Shown: in pieces, positions 55,935 to 64,000 of the stretch
Layout: each line of letters begins with the position of its first letter
How positions within the stretch are numbered: the stretch's first letter is position 1
Source: Roseiarcus sp963835955
Lineage (GTDB): Bacteria > Pseudomonadota > Alphaproteobacteria > Rhizobiales > Beijerinckiaceae
Reading direction: 5' to 3'
DNA length: 64,000 nt
Assembly (NCBI GenBank): GCA_963835955.1
Contig: CAWIHZ010000005.1
Location: 620,001-684,000 of the forward strand
Position numbers and translations under genes: made by a program
Notes under the pieces: generated by a model
Told to the model about the DNA's origin: nothing
Databases searched by the model: none
The model's input: only the letters and a program-made list of their open reading frames with translations

Positions 55935-56021
55935 GATCAGGGTCAATCTGGCGACAATGGCGGCGGCCACGCCCGCTCCGACATTCGTCGACGCATGCGG
56001 TTGTCGCGATGCGCGAGAAGC
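55924..56021. repeat. 98 bp direct repeat, left copy
   Basis: This 98-base segment is the same as 57739-57836 in 96 of 98 positions, in the same orientation. It begins GAGGATTGTGAG and ends GCGCGAGAAGC. It overlaps the last codons of the DUF5343 gene. The two copies bracket the nucleosidase-like gene and the methyltransferase gene (a 1,717-base interval). Confidence 0.9.
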
Positions 56022-56207
56022 GGCTCCGCGGGACACTGATTGGATCGCGCCGTCTGAAACTTGCCGAGGCGCCGCCCTTCGTCTCGGCTACAGGATCGGC
56101 GCGACCGCGCAGTTCCGCCTCAACATGAAAAGCGCCTATGGCATCCGCCTCGCCGAGGAACGGGGGCGGGACGGGATATCGCGCAGCCCCCTGCCGCGGC
56201 GCATGAA

Positions 56208-56997
56208 TCAAGCCTCATGAATCGCGCCGACCACGGCCGCTAGCGCGGCCAACGCGTCGTGCGTTCCGTCCGCTTCGCCCTTTTCGAAATCGTCGCCGGC
56301 CAGCCCCATCGTATTGGTCACATGGGCGAGGCAAAGCACGCGAACGCTGGCGGCGCGGGCGAAGGCGTAAAGCCCGGCCGCCTCCATTTCGACCGCGAGA
56401 ATGCCCCGCTTGCGCGCGGCTTCTATCGCTTCGGCGGTTTCGCGAAAGGGCGCGTCGGTGGTCCAACTCGCCCCGACGACGGCGCGCGGACCGCTCCCGC
56501 GCCAACGCCTTCGCCGCCGCCTCGACCAGTCTCGCGTCGGCCTCGGCGAATTCCGCCGGAGGGGCGTAATGGTAACTCGTGCCCTCATCGCGCAGCGCGC
56601 GGTCGATCACCACGAAATAGGGCGGGCTTCCCGCGGGAGCGATCTGCCCCGCCGAAGTGAGGCTGACCAGAAGCTGGCACCCGGAGGCGAACAGCTCCTC
56701 GGCCACCAGCACCGCGAAGGGCGCCCCGACGACACGGCCGACAATCCCGACCCGGCGCCCGGCAAGGTCGAATGTGTCGAGTTCGGTGTGATAGCAGGGC
56801 CAGTCGGCGAAGGGGATCGCCGCGCCGCTCTGGCGCAACTGGCGCACGAGGTCGCCATCCGGATCGAGAATGCAGCAGGGCGGCGCTTGCGCATCGCCGA
56901 GCCCTTTTTGTCGCCGGGCCTCTCTCAAGAGGGCGGCGGGGGCGAACACCGACGGCTTCGATGTCGATTTGTTGTCGAGGATGGGGGCGATGACCAT
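56208..56997 (-). pseudogene. Nucleoside phosphorylase/hydrolase (PNP_UDP type), one frameshift
   Basis: Two frames join near 56491 into about 263 residues. The first part has LLVSLTSAGQIAPAG and the substrate-binding strand order of nucleoside phosphorylases (QLRQSGAAIPFAD...); the second has VGASWTTDAPFRETAEAI and VEMEAAGLYAFARAASV, where MEAAGLY is the nucleoside-binding motif of the PNP/MTAN superfamily. It may be an MTA/SAH nucleosidase or a uridine/purine phosphorylase. The motifs continue cleanly across the shift. It diverges from the methyltransferase gene. Confidence 0.8.
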
Positions 56998-57034
56998 GTT
57001 ACCCTTTAGCCAGAAATGAGCGGAGCGCCGCATT

Positions 57035-57682
57035 ATGGAAATCGGGAGCCGTCGGGCCCATTGGGAGAGCGTCTACGCCGCCAAGGGCGAAAAAGACGTA
57101 AGTTGGTATCAGGAAAATCCCGCCCTTTCGCTCGATCTGATCGCGGCGGTGCGAGCAACGCCTCAGACGACAATCATCGACGTTGGCGGCGGGGCCTCGC
57201 GATTGGTGGACAGCCTGCTGGCCAAGGGCTTTCACGCGATCACGGTGCTCGATCTGTCGGCGGCGGCGTTGGAGGCCGCCAAATCCCGCCTCGGCGCACA
57301 GGCGGCCAAGGTCCGCTGGATTGCCGCCGATGCGACGGTTTGGGAGCCGACCGAGGTCTATGATCTCTGGCACGACCGGGCCGCCTTCCATTTTCTGACC
57401 GAAGAACAGGACCGCGCCGCCTACGTCGACCGCATGAAGCGGGCCTTGCGGGGCGGAGGCCACGCGATCATCGCCACCTTCGCGCCGGATGGGCCTGAGC
57501 GGTGCAGCGGCTTGCCGGTTATGCGCTATGACGCTGAAAGCCTCGGCCGGACCCTCGGCAAGGGTTTCGAGCTGATCGAAACCCGCCGGCAAAGCCATTC
57601 GACGCCGAGGGGAGCAATCCAGTCCTTCCAATTCTGCGCATTTCTCCGGGCTGGCGATCCGCCCTTGAGAAATCCTCATTGA
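57035..57682 (+). CDS. Class I SAM-dependent methyltransferase
   Basis: The 215-residue protein has YQENPALSLDLI at the start, TIIDVGGGASRLVDSLL as motif I, VLDLSAAALEAAKSRL as motif II and DLWHDRAAFHFLTEEQDRAAYVDRMKRALRGGG as post-motif. This is the subgroup seen in thiopurine-methyltransferase-like and tellurite-resistance-like small enzymes. Substrate unknown. It is divergent from the nucleosidase-like gene, whose product would fit as an SAH-handling partner if it is MTAN. Confidence 0.9.
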   Translation: MEIGSRRAHWESVYAAKGEKDVSWYQENPALSLDLIAAVRATPQTTIIDVGGGASRLVDSLLAKGFHAITVLDLSAAALEAAKSRLGAQAAKVRWIAADATVWEPTEVYDLWHDRAAFHFLTEEQDRAAYVDRMKRALRGGGHAIIATFAPDGPERCSGLPVMRYDAESLGRTLGKGFELIETRRQSHSTPRGAIQSFQFCAFLRAGDPPLRNPH

Positions 57683-57738
57683 GGAGTTGACCGAGCTGCG
57701 CGCTACGCCAGCCGGACTTTCGCTGCGGATCAGTGAAT

Positions 57739-57836
57739 GAGGATTGTGAGGTTAGGGTCAATCTGGCGACAATGGCGGCGGCCACGCCCGCTCCGACATT
57801 CGTCGACGCATGCGGTTGTCGCGATGCGCGAGAAGC
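57739..57836. repeat. 98 bp direct repeat, right copy
   Basis: Matches 55924-56021 at 96 of 98 positions. It stands four bases before the duplicated transaldolase tail, and in one frame it is fused to it, forming a 67-residue open frame at 57733-57936. I do not call that frame a gene. Confidence 0.9.
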
Positions 57837-57840
57837 AACG

Positions 57841-57936
57841 GCGACCGAGAAACTCACCGACGGCATCCGCCTCTTCGCCCGCGCTCTCGGCAAGCTTCGC
57901 TCGATGGTGCAGCACAGGTTGAAGGGGGCGGCTTGA
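57841..57936 (+). pseudogene. Displaced 3' end of a transaldolase gene
   Basis: These 96 bases encode ATEKLTDGIRLFARALGK and the rest of the transaldolase C-terminus up to a stop, differing from the intact tal end at four of 31 residues and 10 of 96 bases. It is too short to be functional. It marks the right edge of the segment that begins at the intact tal 3' end, as expected if an element or recombination event used the tal end as its target. Confidence 0.85.
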
Positions 57937-58196
57937 GCGGTTGCCGTTGGGATTTTTTTGCTTGAATTCGGCGACGACGTCTCAGCTGGCCCCCTTTCAA
58001 ACGAATTCGGAGAGATGAACACTTGGAGCTTTGTTATATTCACTAGAATATGACGTATTCTCGATTGCGCCAACTCCAATTCTGTTTTAGTCCTCTGCAA
58101 TCGTCGTTGCGCGAATGGTTTTCCGAACAGACGAACAAACAGTCTTTGCGGCGCGTTGTTACGATGTGCGCTGCGAGCTGAGACAGGGAGGCAAAC
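57937..58196. promoter_or_regulatory. AT-rich upstream region of the molybdenum hydroxylase genes
   Basis: The 260 bases between the tal remnant and the 2Fe-2S subunit gene are visibly AT-rich compared with the surroundings (GTTATATTCACTAGAATATG near 58033). They hold no gene and very likely the promoter of the two-gene operon that follows. No specific factor site is recognised. Confidence 0.4.
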
Positions 58197-58646
58197 ATGG
58201 TCACTCTGCATGTCAACGGCCAGGCGCAGACGTTCGACGGCGATCCGTCGATGCCTGTGCTCTGGTATCTGCGCGACGTTCTCGGACTCACCGGCACGAA
58301 ATTCGGGTGCGGAGTGGCCGCATGCGGCAGCTGCACGGTCCATCTCGACGGCGACGCCATCCGATCCTGCGTGACGGCGATCAGCGACGCGAACGGCAAG
58401 TCGATCACCACCGTCGAAGGCCTCGACCCGGAGGGGAATCACCCGGTTCAGAAGGCTTGGCGCGCGCTCAACGTGCCGCAGTGCGGCTATTGTCAGGCGG
58501 GCCAAATCATGCAAGCCGCGGCGCTTCTGAAACAGACGCCCCATCCCACCGACGACGACATCGACAACACGATGTACGGCAATATTTGCCGCTGTGGGAC
58601 CTACCAGCGCATTCGCGCCGCCATCAAGCAAGCTGCGGGAGCGTGA
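58197..58646 (+). CDS. 2Fe-2S subunit of a molybdenum hydroxylase (isoquinoline 1-oxidoreductase alpha type)
   Basis: The 149-residue protein has the plant-type ferredoxin cluster Cys38, Cys43, Cys46 and Cys58 and the second cluster Cys96, Cys99, Cys131 and Cys133 (QCGYCQAG and ICRCGTY). It transfers electrons from the molybdenum centre. It is followed after one base by the large subunit gene; no FAD-binding subunit is present, which is the two-subunit arrangement of isoquinoline oxidoreductase and some aldehyde dehydrogenases. Confidence 0.95.
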   Translation: MVTLHVNGQAQTFDGDPSMPVLWYLRDVLGLTGTKFGCGVAACGSCTVHLDGDAIRSCVTAISDANGKSITTVEGLDPEGNHPVQKAWRALNVPQCGYCQAGQIMQAAALLKQTPHPTDDDIDNTMYGNICRCGTYQRIRAAIKQAAGA

Positions 58647-58647
58647 C

Positions 58648-60963
58648 ATGACCAAGCACATTCGCGAAATCGCGCCATCCGGGATCGAGAATGTCAGCCG
58701 GCGCGGCGTTCTGAAGGGCATGGTTTCAACGGGTGGACTCGTGCTCGCCCTGACCATTTTGCCGCACCGCGCCGCGCGCGCCGACGCCCCCAAATGGGGC
58801 GCGGACGGCATGCCGCACGGCACAGTGAACAATCCGCGGGCCTTCGTGTCGATTGCGCCTGACGGAACCGTCACCATCGTCTGCCATCGCTCCGAGATGG
58901 GGCAGGGCGTGCGAACCGGGATGCCGCTGATCGTCGCCGATGAGCTCGAGGCCGACTGGGCCAGAGTGAAAATCGCGCAGGCGACGGGCGACGAGGTCAG
59001 ATACGGCAACCAGGACACCGACGGATCCCGTTCGACCCGCCACTTCATCAAGCCGATGCGGCAGGTTGGCGCCGCGGCGCGTATGATGCTGGAGGAGGCC
59101 GCGGCCAAGAGCTGGGGCGTCGAAGTCTCCGACGTGGAGGCGAAGAACCACGAGGTTGTTCAGAAGTCCACTGGCAAGAAGCTCGGCTATGGGGAGCTCG
59201 CCGCCAACGCCAGCAAGCTGGATGTCCCGCCGACCGACAGCCTGCGTCTCAAGGACCCTTCGCAGTTCCGCTACATCGGCAAGGAAGGGACCAATATCGT
59301 CGACGGCTTCAATATCACGACCGGTCGCGCCATTTATGGTCAGGATGTCCGCTTGCCCGGGCAGAAGTACGCCGTCATCGCGCGACCGCCGGTCATGGGG
59401 GGGAAAGTCACCTCCTACGACGCCACGGAGACCAAGAAGGTCCCTGGCGTCGTCCAAATCGTCGAGATCCAGGCGCCGTCTTATCCCATGGCTTTCCAGC
59501 CGTCGGGGGGAATCGCCGTTATCGCCGACAACACCTGGGCTGCGATCCAGGGCCGCAAGGCGCTGAAGATCGTGTGGGACGACGGCCCGCACGCGACCTA
59601 CGATTCGCAGGCCTACCGGGCGGCGATGGAGGCGACCGCCCGGCAGCCGGGCAAGGTCCTGCGCAGCGAAGGCGACTTCGCTTCCGCTTATGCGAGCGCG
59701 GACAAGAAAGTCGAGGCCGAGTACTACATCCCTCACAATGCGCATGCGACGATGGAGCCTCCGTCGGCGACCTGCCGGATCGTCGACGGCAAGGCCGAAG
59801 TCTGGACAAGCGTGCAAAGCCCCCAGGCCGCGCATGATTTGGTCGCCAAATACTTGGGACTTCAGCCCGAGAACGTCACGGTCAATGTGACCCTGTTGGG
59901 CGGAGGCTTTGGCCGCAAGTCGAAGCCGGACTTCGCGGTCGAGGCGGCGCTGTGCTCAAAGGCGATCGGCGGAGCGCCGGTCAAGGTCGTGTGGACTCGC
60001 GAGGACGACATCCACAACGATTTCTTCCATACGGTGTCGGTCGAACGGTTGGAAGGGGGGCTCGACAAGGGCGGCAGGGTGGTCGCCTGGCGGCATAACA
60101 GCGTCGCGCCGTCGATCATGTCGATCTTCATGCCCGACCCCAAGCATGAGGCCAACTGGGAGGCGGGCATGGGTCTCGTCGACATGCCCTTCGCAGTCGA
60201 GAACGTCAGCATCGAGAACGGCGAGGCCGAAGCGCACACCAAGATTGGCTGGTGGCGCTCCGTCTCGAACGTCCCGCATGGGTTCGCCATCCAATCCTTC
60301 GCTGCAGAACTGGCAGCGGCGGCGGGCAAGGATCAGAAGGCGTTCTTGCTCGATCTGATCGGCCCTCCCCGCATAGTGGACGTCGCGCGCTCGACGCCGA
60401 ACTTCTGGGACTACGGCGAGAATCCGGAAGTCTACCCGATCGACGCGGGCCGGCTGCGCGGCGTCGTCGAACTTGTCGCCGAGAAGGCGGGTTGGGGCCG
60501 CCAAGTTCCGAAAGGACATGGCCTCGGGTTAGCCGCCCATCGCAGTTTCGTGAGCTATGTCGCAGTCGTCGTCGAAGCTGCGGTTGACGACAAGGGCAGG
60601 GTCACCGTGCCGCGGGTCGACATCGCGGTTGATTGCGGCCCGACCGTCAATCCGGATCGCGTCCGCTCTCAATTTGAGGGCGCCGTCATCATGGGTCTGG
60701 GGGTGGGCTTGATGAACGAAATCTCGTTCAAGGACGGCAAGGTCCAGCAGAGCAACCTCGACGACTACTTTGTGTTGCGCATCGGCGACGCGCCGCGTGA
60801 GACGCGTGTTCACATCGTGCCGCATGGCTATGATGTGCTGCCAGGCGGCGTCGGCGAACCTGGCGTGCCGCCGGTCGCCCCGGCGCTCATGAATGCGATC
60901 TTTGCGGCGAGCGGCAAACGCATCCGCTCCTTGCCGCTCGGACAGCAGTTGGCCAAGGCCTGA
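58648..60963 (+). CDS. Molybdopterin-binding large subunit (isoquinoline 1-oxidoreductase beta type)
   Basis: The 771-residue protein has a Tat signal (VSRRGVLKGMVS), so the complex is exported to the periplasm together with its folded 2Fe-2S partner. Molybdopterin motifs include GQGVRTGMPLIVADELEADW, LLGGGFGRKSKPDFAVEA and VGEPGVPPVAPALMNAI with the catalytic Glu region. It would hydroxylate an aldehyde or N-heterocycle with water as the oxygen donor. The electron acceptor may be a cytochrome. A hairpin follows the stop. Confidence 0.94.
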   Translation: MTKHIREIAPSGIENVSRRGVLKGMVSTGGLVLALTILPHRAARADAPKWGADGMPHGTVNNPRAFVSIAPDGTVTIVCHRSEMGQGVRTGMPLIVADELEADWARVKIAQATGDEVRYGNQDTDGSRSTRHFIKPMRQVGAAARMMLEEAAAKSWGVEVSDVEAKNHEVVQKSTGKKLGYGELAANASKLDVPPTDSLRLKDPSQFRYIGKEGTNIVDGFNITTGRAIYGQDVRLPGQKYAVIARPPVMGGKVTSYDATETKKVPGVVQIVEIQAPSYPMAFQPSGGIAVIADNTWAAIQGRKALKIVWDDGPHATYDSQAYRAAMEATARQPGKVLRSEGDFASAYASADKKVEAEYYIPHNAHATMEPPSATCRIVDGKAEVWTSVQSPQAAHDLVAKYLGLQPENVTVNVTLLGGGFGRKSKPDFAVEAALCSKAIGGAPVKVVWTREDDIHNDFFHTVSVERLEGGLDKGGRVVAWRHNSVAPSIMSIFMPDPKHEANWEAGMGLVDMPFAVENVSIENGEAEAHTKIGWWRSVSNVPHGFAIQSFAAELAAAAGKDQKAFLLDLIGPPRIVDVARSTPNFWDYGENPEVYPIDAGRLRGVVELVAEKAGWGRQVPKGHGLGLAAHRSFVSYVAVVVEAAVDDKGRVTVPRVDIAVDCGPTVNPDRVRSQFEGAVIMGLGVGLMNEISFKDGKVQQSNLDDYFVLRIGDAPRETRVHIVPHGYDVLPGGVGEPGVPPVAPALMNAIFAASGKRIRSLPLGQQLAKA

Positions 60964-60976
60964 GCGCGACGCCAAG

Positions 60977-60996
60977 AGGCGGGCCTCGGCCCGCCT
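60977..60996 (+). terminator. Hairpin after the molybdenum hydroxylase operon
   Basis: AGGCGGGC and GCCCGCCT pair perfectly over 8 bp with a CTCG loop, 14 bases after the stop of the large subunit. No T-run follows, so Rho help is likely. Confidence 0.55.
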
Positions 60997-61241
60997 CCAT
61001 CCCCACCCCTCCGCGCTGCGGACTGTGGAGTCTGGCGGTCGCAGCGTCGCCGCAGATCTTCTGCAGACTATTTACGCCATGGTCGAGCTATTTCCGAAGT
61101 ATGGCATGCGCCCCGTCGGGAGAAAATGTCCCTCGCCAAAGGACCTACTCCAGATGATTGGAAGATTATCTCTCGACAGTTTGGAAATTACGGCGCCACG
61201 AACTTAATTCCCTTTTTGCAGGATTGGACGGCGCCCTTCGA

Positions 61242-61380
61242 GTGAGACGCGTCAATTGAGCGACGGGGCGGCGCGGGCGGCCTCCCGGGCTCCCGGGCGG
61301 CCGGGGGGCGGGACGCGGGGTCGAATTTCGAAAATCCAATTATCGCAGCAATTTCTTTGAGAAAATCAGAAGCTGTGTTA
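61242..61380. repeat. Dispersed element X, copy 2
   Basis: Related to 13020-13165 over its full length: AATTGAGCGACGG, then a CGGGCGGCCGG-rich centre, then CGAAAAT, and the identical end TTTGAGAAAATCAGAAGC. It is followed within about 150 bases by the second dispersed element. Confidence 0.6.
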
Positions 61381-61526
61381 GGCTCCTCCTCGTCGCTGGA
61401 TCGAGGCGCGCCTGGCGCGCCGAGGGCAAGGGGCCGCCTTAACCCTTCACGCGGGCGGGTTGACACGCTGGAAATCGGCGAGGCGGAAGGACGGGAGCAG
61501 GGACGTCAAGGGGGGCCAAGCGGCGG

Positions 61527-61800
61527 AGAAAAAATTCTAATTTGGATTCTCGCATAAGCCCTTGAAAAGTCTCGATTCCCGGAAACAGGAAGCTTTCCTT
61601 TTCTTCCCCTTTCCTTTCGCTGGCTTCCCTCTGATTTTCTTTAGCTTCCGCTTTTGCTTTCGCTGGCTTCCTCCTGATTTGCAAAGCCTTCGCTTGCGGC
61701 GCACGCTGGGCGCTTTCCTGCATTCCCCGCCGAGCGGAGGGGGCGCCGGGGAGGTGCGAAGTTGCAGATTTTGGCGCCTAACGCTTTGAAAGGTCGCGCC
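61527..61800. repeat. Dispersed element copy B (box plus degenerate tandem repeats)
   Basis: The box GAAAAAATTCTAATTTGG to CCCTTGAAAAG (61527-61577) aligns with 821-867; it is followed by CTTCC/GCTGGCTT-rich degenerate repeats and then GCCGGGGAGGT, as in copy A. A fragment of the box recurs at about 61768-61793 next to the chromate-transporter gene. The parts are in the same order as at copy A, so the two are homologous and not chance. Confidence 0.6.
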
Positions 61801-61847
61801 CGGCGACAAAAGTCCGCGGTCGAAGGCCGCTTGGCGATGGCTGCGGC

Positions 61848-63035
61848 GTGAGCGCGGCCCGAGGCTCGCCGCTCGAAGTCCTGCGCGTCTTCTTCAAGCT
61901 CGGCCTCACCAGCTTCGGCGGGCCGCTGGCGCATCTGGGCTATTTCCGCGACGCATTCGTCGTCCGCCGCAAGTGGCTGGACGAACACGCCTTTGCCGAT
62001 CTGGTCGCCCTTTGCCAGTTCCTGCCCGGCCCCGCGAGCAGCCAGACCGGCTTCGCCATCGGCCTGACGCGGGCGGGCTATCTCGGCGGGCTTGCAGCTT
62101 GGGTCGGCTTCACGCTGCCGTCGGCGGTCGCGATGACGGCGTTCGCCTATGGCGCGGGCGCGATTTCCGGCCGCGCGGGCGCCGGCCTCCTGCACGGCCT
62201 CAAACTGGTCGCGGTCGCCATTGTCGCCCAGGCGGTGCTGGGGATGGCGCGAGGCCTGGCGCCGGACCGGCCGCGCGCGGGAATCGCGATCCTCGCCCTG
62301 ATCCTGACCGCGCTCGCGCCGGGGAGTCTGAGCCAGATCGGCGTAATCGCGCTCGGCGCCCTCGCCGGGCTCGTCTTCTGCCGGCAAGGCGTCGAGGCGG
62401 CCGGAGAGGACGGCGCAGCCCCGATCTCGCGGCGGATGGGGGCCCTGTTCCTCTGCATCGCCTTCGCCGGCCTGGCGCTCTCCTTCCTGCCGGCCCGCGA
62501 GGACGCGCTGGCCTTTCTCGCCGCCATTTATCGTTCCGGCGCGCTCGTCTTCGGCGGCGGCCATGTGGTGCTGCCGTTGCTGCGCGCCGCCGTCGTCGCG
62601 CCGGGCTGGGTTTCCGACAGCGCGTTTCTGGCGGGCTACGGCGCCGCGCAGGCCGTGCCGGGGCCTCTGTTCACGTTCTCCGCCTATCTCGGCGCGGCCG
62701 CCAGCGCGCCGCCGGGCGGCGTCGCCGGGGCGGGGCTTGCGCTCGTTGCGATCTTCGCGCCCGGACTTCTGGTCCTGATGGGCGCGCTGCCCTTCTGGCA
62801 TGCGCTCCGCGCCCGCCCGGGCGCGCGCGCGGCGATGGCGGGCGTCAACGCCGCCGTCGTCGGCCTGCTCGCTTCCGCGCTCTATGATCCGGTGTGGACG
62901 GGCGCCGTGCGCTCACCGGCGGATTTCGCCGTCGCCGCCGCCGGATTCATCCTGTTGATCGTCTGGCGCGCGCCGCCGCTTGTCGTCGTCATCGCCGCCA
63001 CGGCGGCGGGCGTTGCGATGAGCCTCGCCGCGTAA
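61848..63035 (+). CDS. chrA: Chromate transporter family (ChrA, two-domain)
   Basis: The 395-residue membrane protein has two CHR domains: SFGGPLAHLGYFRDAF with QFLPGPASSQTG in the first, and FGGGHVVLPLLR with AVPGPLFTFSAYLG in the second. ChrA exports chromate, driven by the membrane potential, but many homologues are of unknown substrate. A GTG start at 61848 gives the usual N-terminus. Confidence 0.93.
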   Translation: MSAARGSPLEVLRVFFKLGLTSFGGPLAHLGYFRDAFVVRRKWLDEHAFADLVALCQFLPGPASSQTGFAIGLTRAGYLGGLAAWVGFTLPSAVAMTAFAYGAGAISGRAGAGLLHGLKLVAVAIVAQAVLGMARGLAPDRPRAGIAILALILTALAPGSLSQIGVIALGALAGLVFCRQGVEAAGEDGAAPISRRMGALFLCIAFAGLALSFLPAREDALAFLAAIYRSGALVFGGGHVVLPLLRAAVVAPGWVSDSAFLAGYGAAQAVPGPLFTFSAYLGAAASAPPGGVAGAGLALVAIFAPGLLVLMGALPFWHALRARPGARAAMAGVNAAVVGLLASALYDPVWTGAVRSPADFAVAAAGFILLIVWRAPPLVVVIAATAAGVAMSLAA

Positions 63036-63058
63036 ACGCGCCGGCGAAGCTCGAACTT

Positions 63059-64000
63059 CTATGCGCCGCCGACGAGCGCGAGCTGTTTCGATGGGGCGCG
63101 GCTGGTCCTGGGGCGGCTGCCCTCGATGTTTTCCAGAAACTGCCGCGCGCTTTCCTTCCAGGTGAAGCGCAAGGAATATTCGCGCGCGGCCTCGCGAGGA
63201 ATGGCGAGCGCTTCCATGCAGGCGGCGCGCAAGTCCTCGTTCAGCACGCCCGCGCCGTCCCGCCCGATGACGTCGACCGGCCCCGGCACGGGAAAGGCGG
63301 CCACCGGCAGGCCGCTCGCGAGCGCCTCGATCAGCACGATCCCGAACGTGTCGGTGCGCGACGGGAAGACGAAGACGTCGGCGCTCGCGTACACGGCCGC
63401 GAGCGCTTCGTCATGCAACGCGCCAAGAAAATGCGCGCGCGGATAACGGCGCTGGAGCGCGGCGCGCGCCGGGCCGTCGCCCACGATGACGGTCGAGCCG
63501 GGAAGCTCGAGGTCGAGCAGCGCCTGCAGGTTTTTCTCCACCGCCACCCGCCCGACCGACAGAAAGATGGGCCGCGGCAGCGTGAGCGCGCGCCTAGAGG
63601 ACGGCCGGAACAGCCCGTGATTGACGCCGCGCGTCCAGAGCCGTACGCGCGCAAAGCCGCGCCGGGTGAGGTCGGCGCCGATCGTCGGCGTCGGCGCCAT
63701 CACCGCGGCCGAGGGCGCGTGAAAATGGCGGAGCCCGGCGTAGGTCAGGCGCTCGGGAATGCGGAAGCGGGCGGACAGGTATTCGGGAAACCGGGTGTGG
63801 AAGCTGGTGGTGAAGGTCCGCTTGCGCCTGAGGCAATTTTGTCGCGTCAGCCAGCCGATCGGGCCCTCGGTCGCGATATGGACGTGGTCGGGCTCTGCCT
63901 CGTCGATGCGCCGGCCGATCTGTCGCGGCGATGTGATCGCAAGCCGGATGTCCGGATAGGTCGGCGTCGGCGCGGTCCACATTCCCTGAGGAGTAAGAAA
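63059..64000 (-). CDS. GT4-family glycosyltransferase, N-terminus outside the window
   Basis: At least 313 residues are present. PTYPDIRLAI and FTTSFHTRFPEYLSAR fit the GT4 group that includes MgtA/GDP-mannose-dependent transferases acting on lipids, and FLSVGRVAVEKNLQALL, YASADVFVFPSRTDTFGIVLIEALASGLPVAAF is the C-terminal GT-B nucleotide-sugar site (EX7E-type). The frame is open up to the window end and ATG at 63982 is too far in to be the true start, since such proteins begin with a Rossmann strand about 50-80 residues earlier. It is convergent with chrA. Confidence 0.85.
   Translation of the reverse strand, partial: FLTPQGMWTAPTPTYPDIRLAITSPRQIGRRIDEAEPDHVHIATEGPIGWLTRQNCLRRKRTFTTSFHTRFPEYLSARFRIPERLTYAGLRHFHAPSAAVMAPTPTIGADLTRRGFARVRLWTRGVNHGLFRPSSRRALTLPRPIFLSVGRVAVEKNLQALLDLELPGSTVIVGDGPARAALQRRYPRAHFLGALHDEALAAVYASADVFVFPSRTDTFGIVLIEALASGLPVAAFPVPGPVDVIGRDGAGVLNEDLRAACMEALAIPREAAREYSLRFTWKESARQFLENIEGSRPRTSRAPSKQLALVGGA

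Larger units (their letters stand above)
60964..61847. other. Repeat-rich, gene-free gap of about 880 bases
   Basis: The gap holds a terminator hairpin, element X copy 2, the copy B of the box-plus-tandem element and a third, degenerate copy of the box near 61765-61790. Open frames here are short and show no recognisable product. Confidence 0.5.

Noticed and set aside
57733..57936. 67-residue open frame joining the 98 bp repeat to the tal tail
   Set aside because: It arises from fusion of a repeat with a gene remnant; no ribosome binding site or independent conservation is seen.
60893..61207. Short open frame after the molybdenum hydroxylase operon
   Set aside because: It overlaps the end of the large subunit gene in another frame and matches nothing recognisable.
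61641..62801. Long minus-strand frame opposite chrA
   Set aside because: Shadow of a clear membrane transporter gene.

Overview
This 64 kb stretch is GC-rich chromosomal DNA of an alphaproteobacterium, most probably of the order Hyphomicrobiales (Rhizobiales). The evidence is a GcrA-type cell-cycle regulator, the block bamE / Cbp3-like chaperone / yceD / plsX / fabH, a metal-dependent KdsA, a K+-independent H+-pyrophosphatase, Tat-exported OpgG and the typical intergenic palindromes. I see no genes that would fix the genus.

Layout. 1-10963: VOC protein, kdsA, a frameshifted class III cyclase, a DUF4239 membrane protein, fabH-plsX, an amidase, DUF1097, yceD, a cytochrome bc1 chaperone and bamE. 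10964-13223: a small accessory island with a serine recombinase, palindromes upstream of it, an unknown AT-richer gene and a ParD/ParE toxin-antitoxin pair. 13224-26781: GNAT acetyltransferase, H+-pyrophosphatase, a very large membrane protein with a GH94-like domain, a tiny porin-like protein, queF, a HAD phosphatase, opgG/D and an outer-membrane barrel. 26974-35453: tRNA-Phe(GAA), a GntP permease, a frameshifted patatin, then three small heat-shock proteins flanked on both sides by two equal-length paralogous secreted proteins with different low-complexity cores, followed by a chagasin-like inhibitor and a thioredoxin/CcdA pair. 35576-42661: an AT-rich methyltransferase, an alpha/beta hydrolase and a five-gene branched-chain amino acid-type ABC transporter with a broken binding-protein gene. 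42888-54260: a PIN-toxin remnant, a pyruvate-kinase-like protein, argG, and a carbohydrate block (gluconokinase, MFS sugar-acid transporter, PAP2, SDR, an aldolase-like protein with a PfkB kinase, YihY, transaldolase). 54261-57936: a module bounded by the intact transaldolase 3' end and a second, diverged copy of that 3' end, with a 98 bp near-identical direct repeat. 58197-64000: a two-subunit molybdenum hydroxylase, a repeat-rich gap, a chromate-transporter-family protein and a glycosyltransferase that runs off the window.

Two things colour the whole reading. First, at least eleven apparent single-base frameshifts fall in six genes, including argG, which points to indel errors in the sequence or assembly rather than mass gene decay. 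Second, the gaps carry families of dispersed and tandem repeats (two copies each of two different elements, a 21 bp minisatellite, hairpins) that no gene explains.

The most interesting candidates for undescribed biology are the repeat-protein pair around the heat-shock cluster, the aldolase/kinase pair at 49885-51903, the GH94 membrane protein lacking a glycosyltransferase, and the module downstream of transaldolase. All function calls rest on recognised motifs read by eye; no database search was run.
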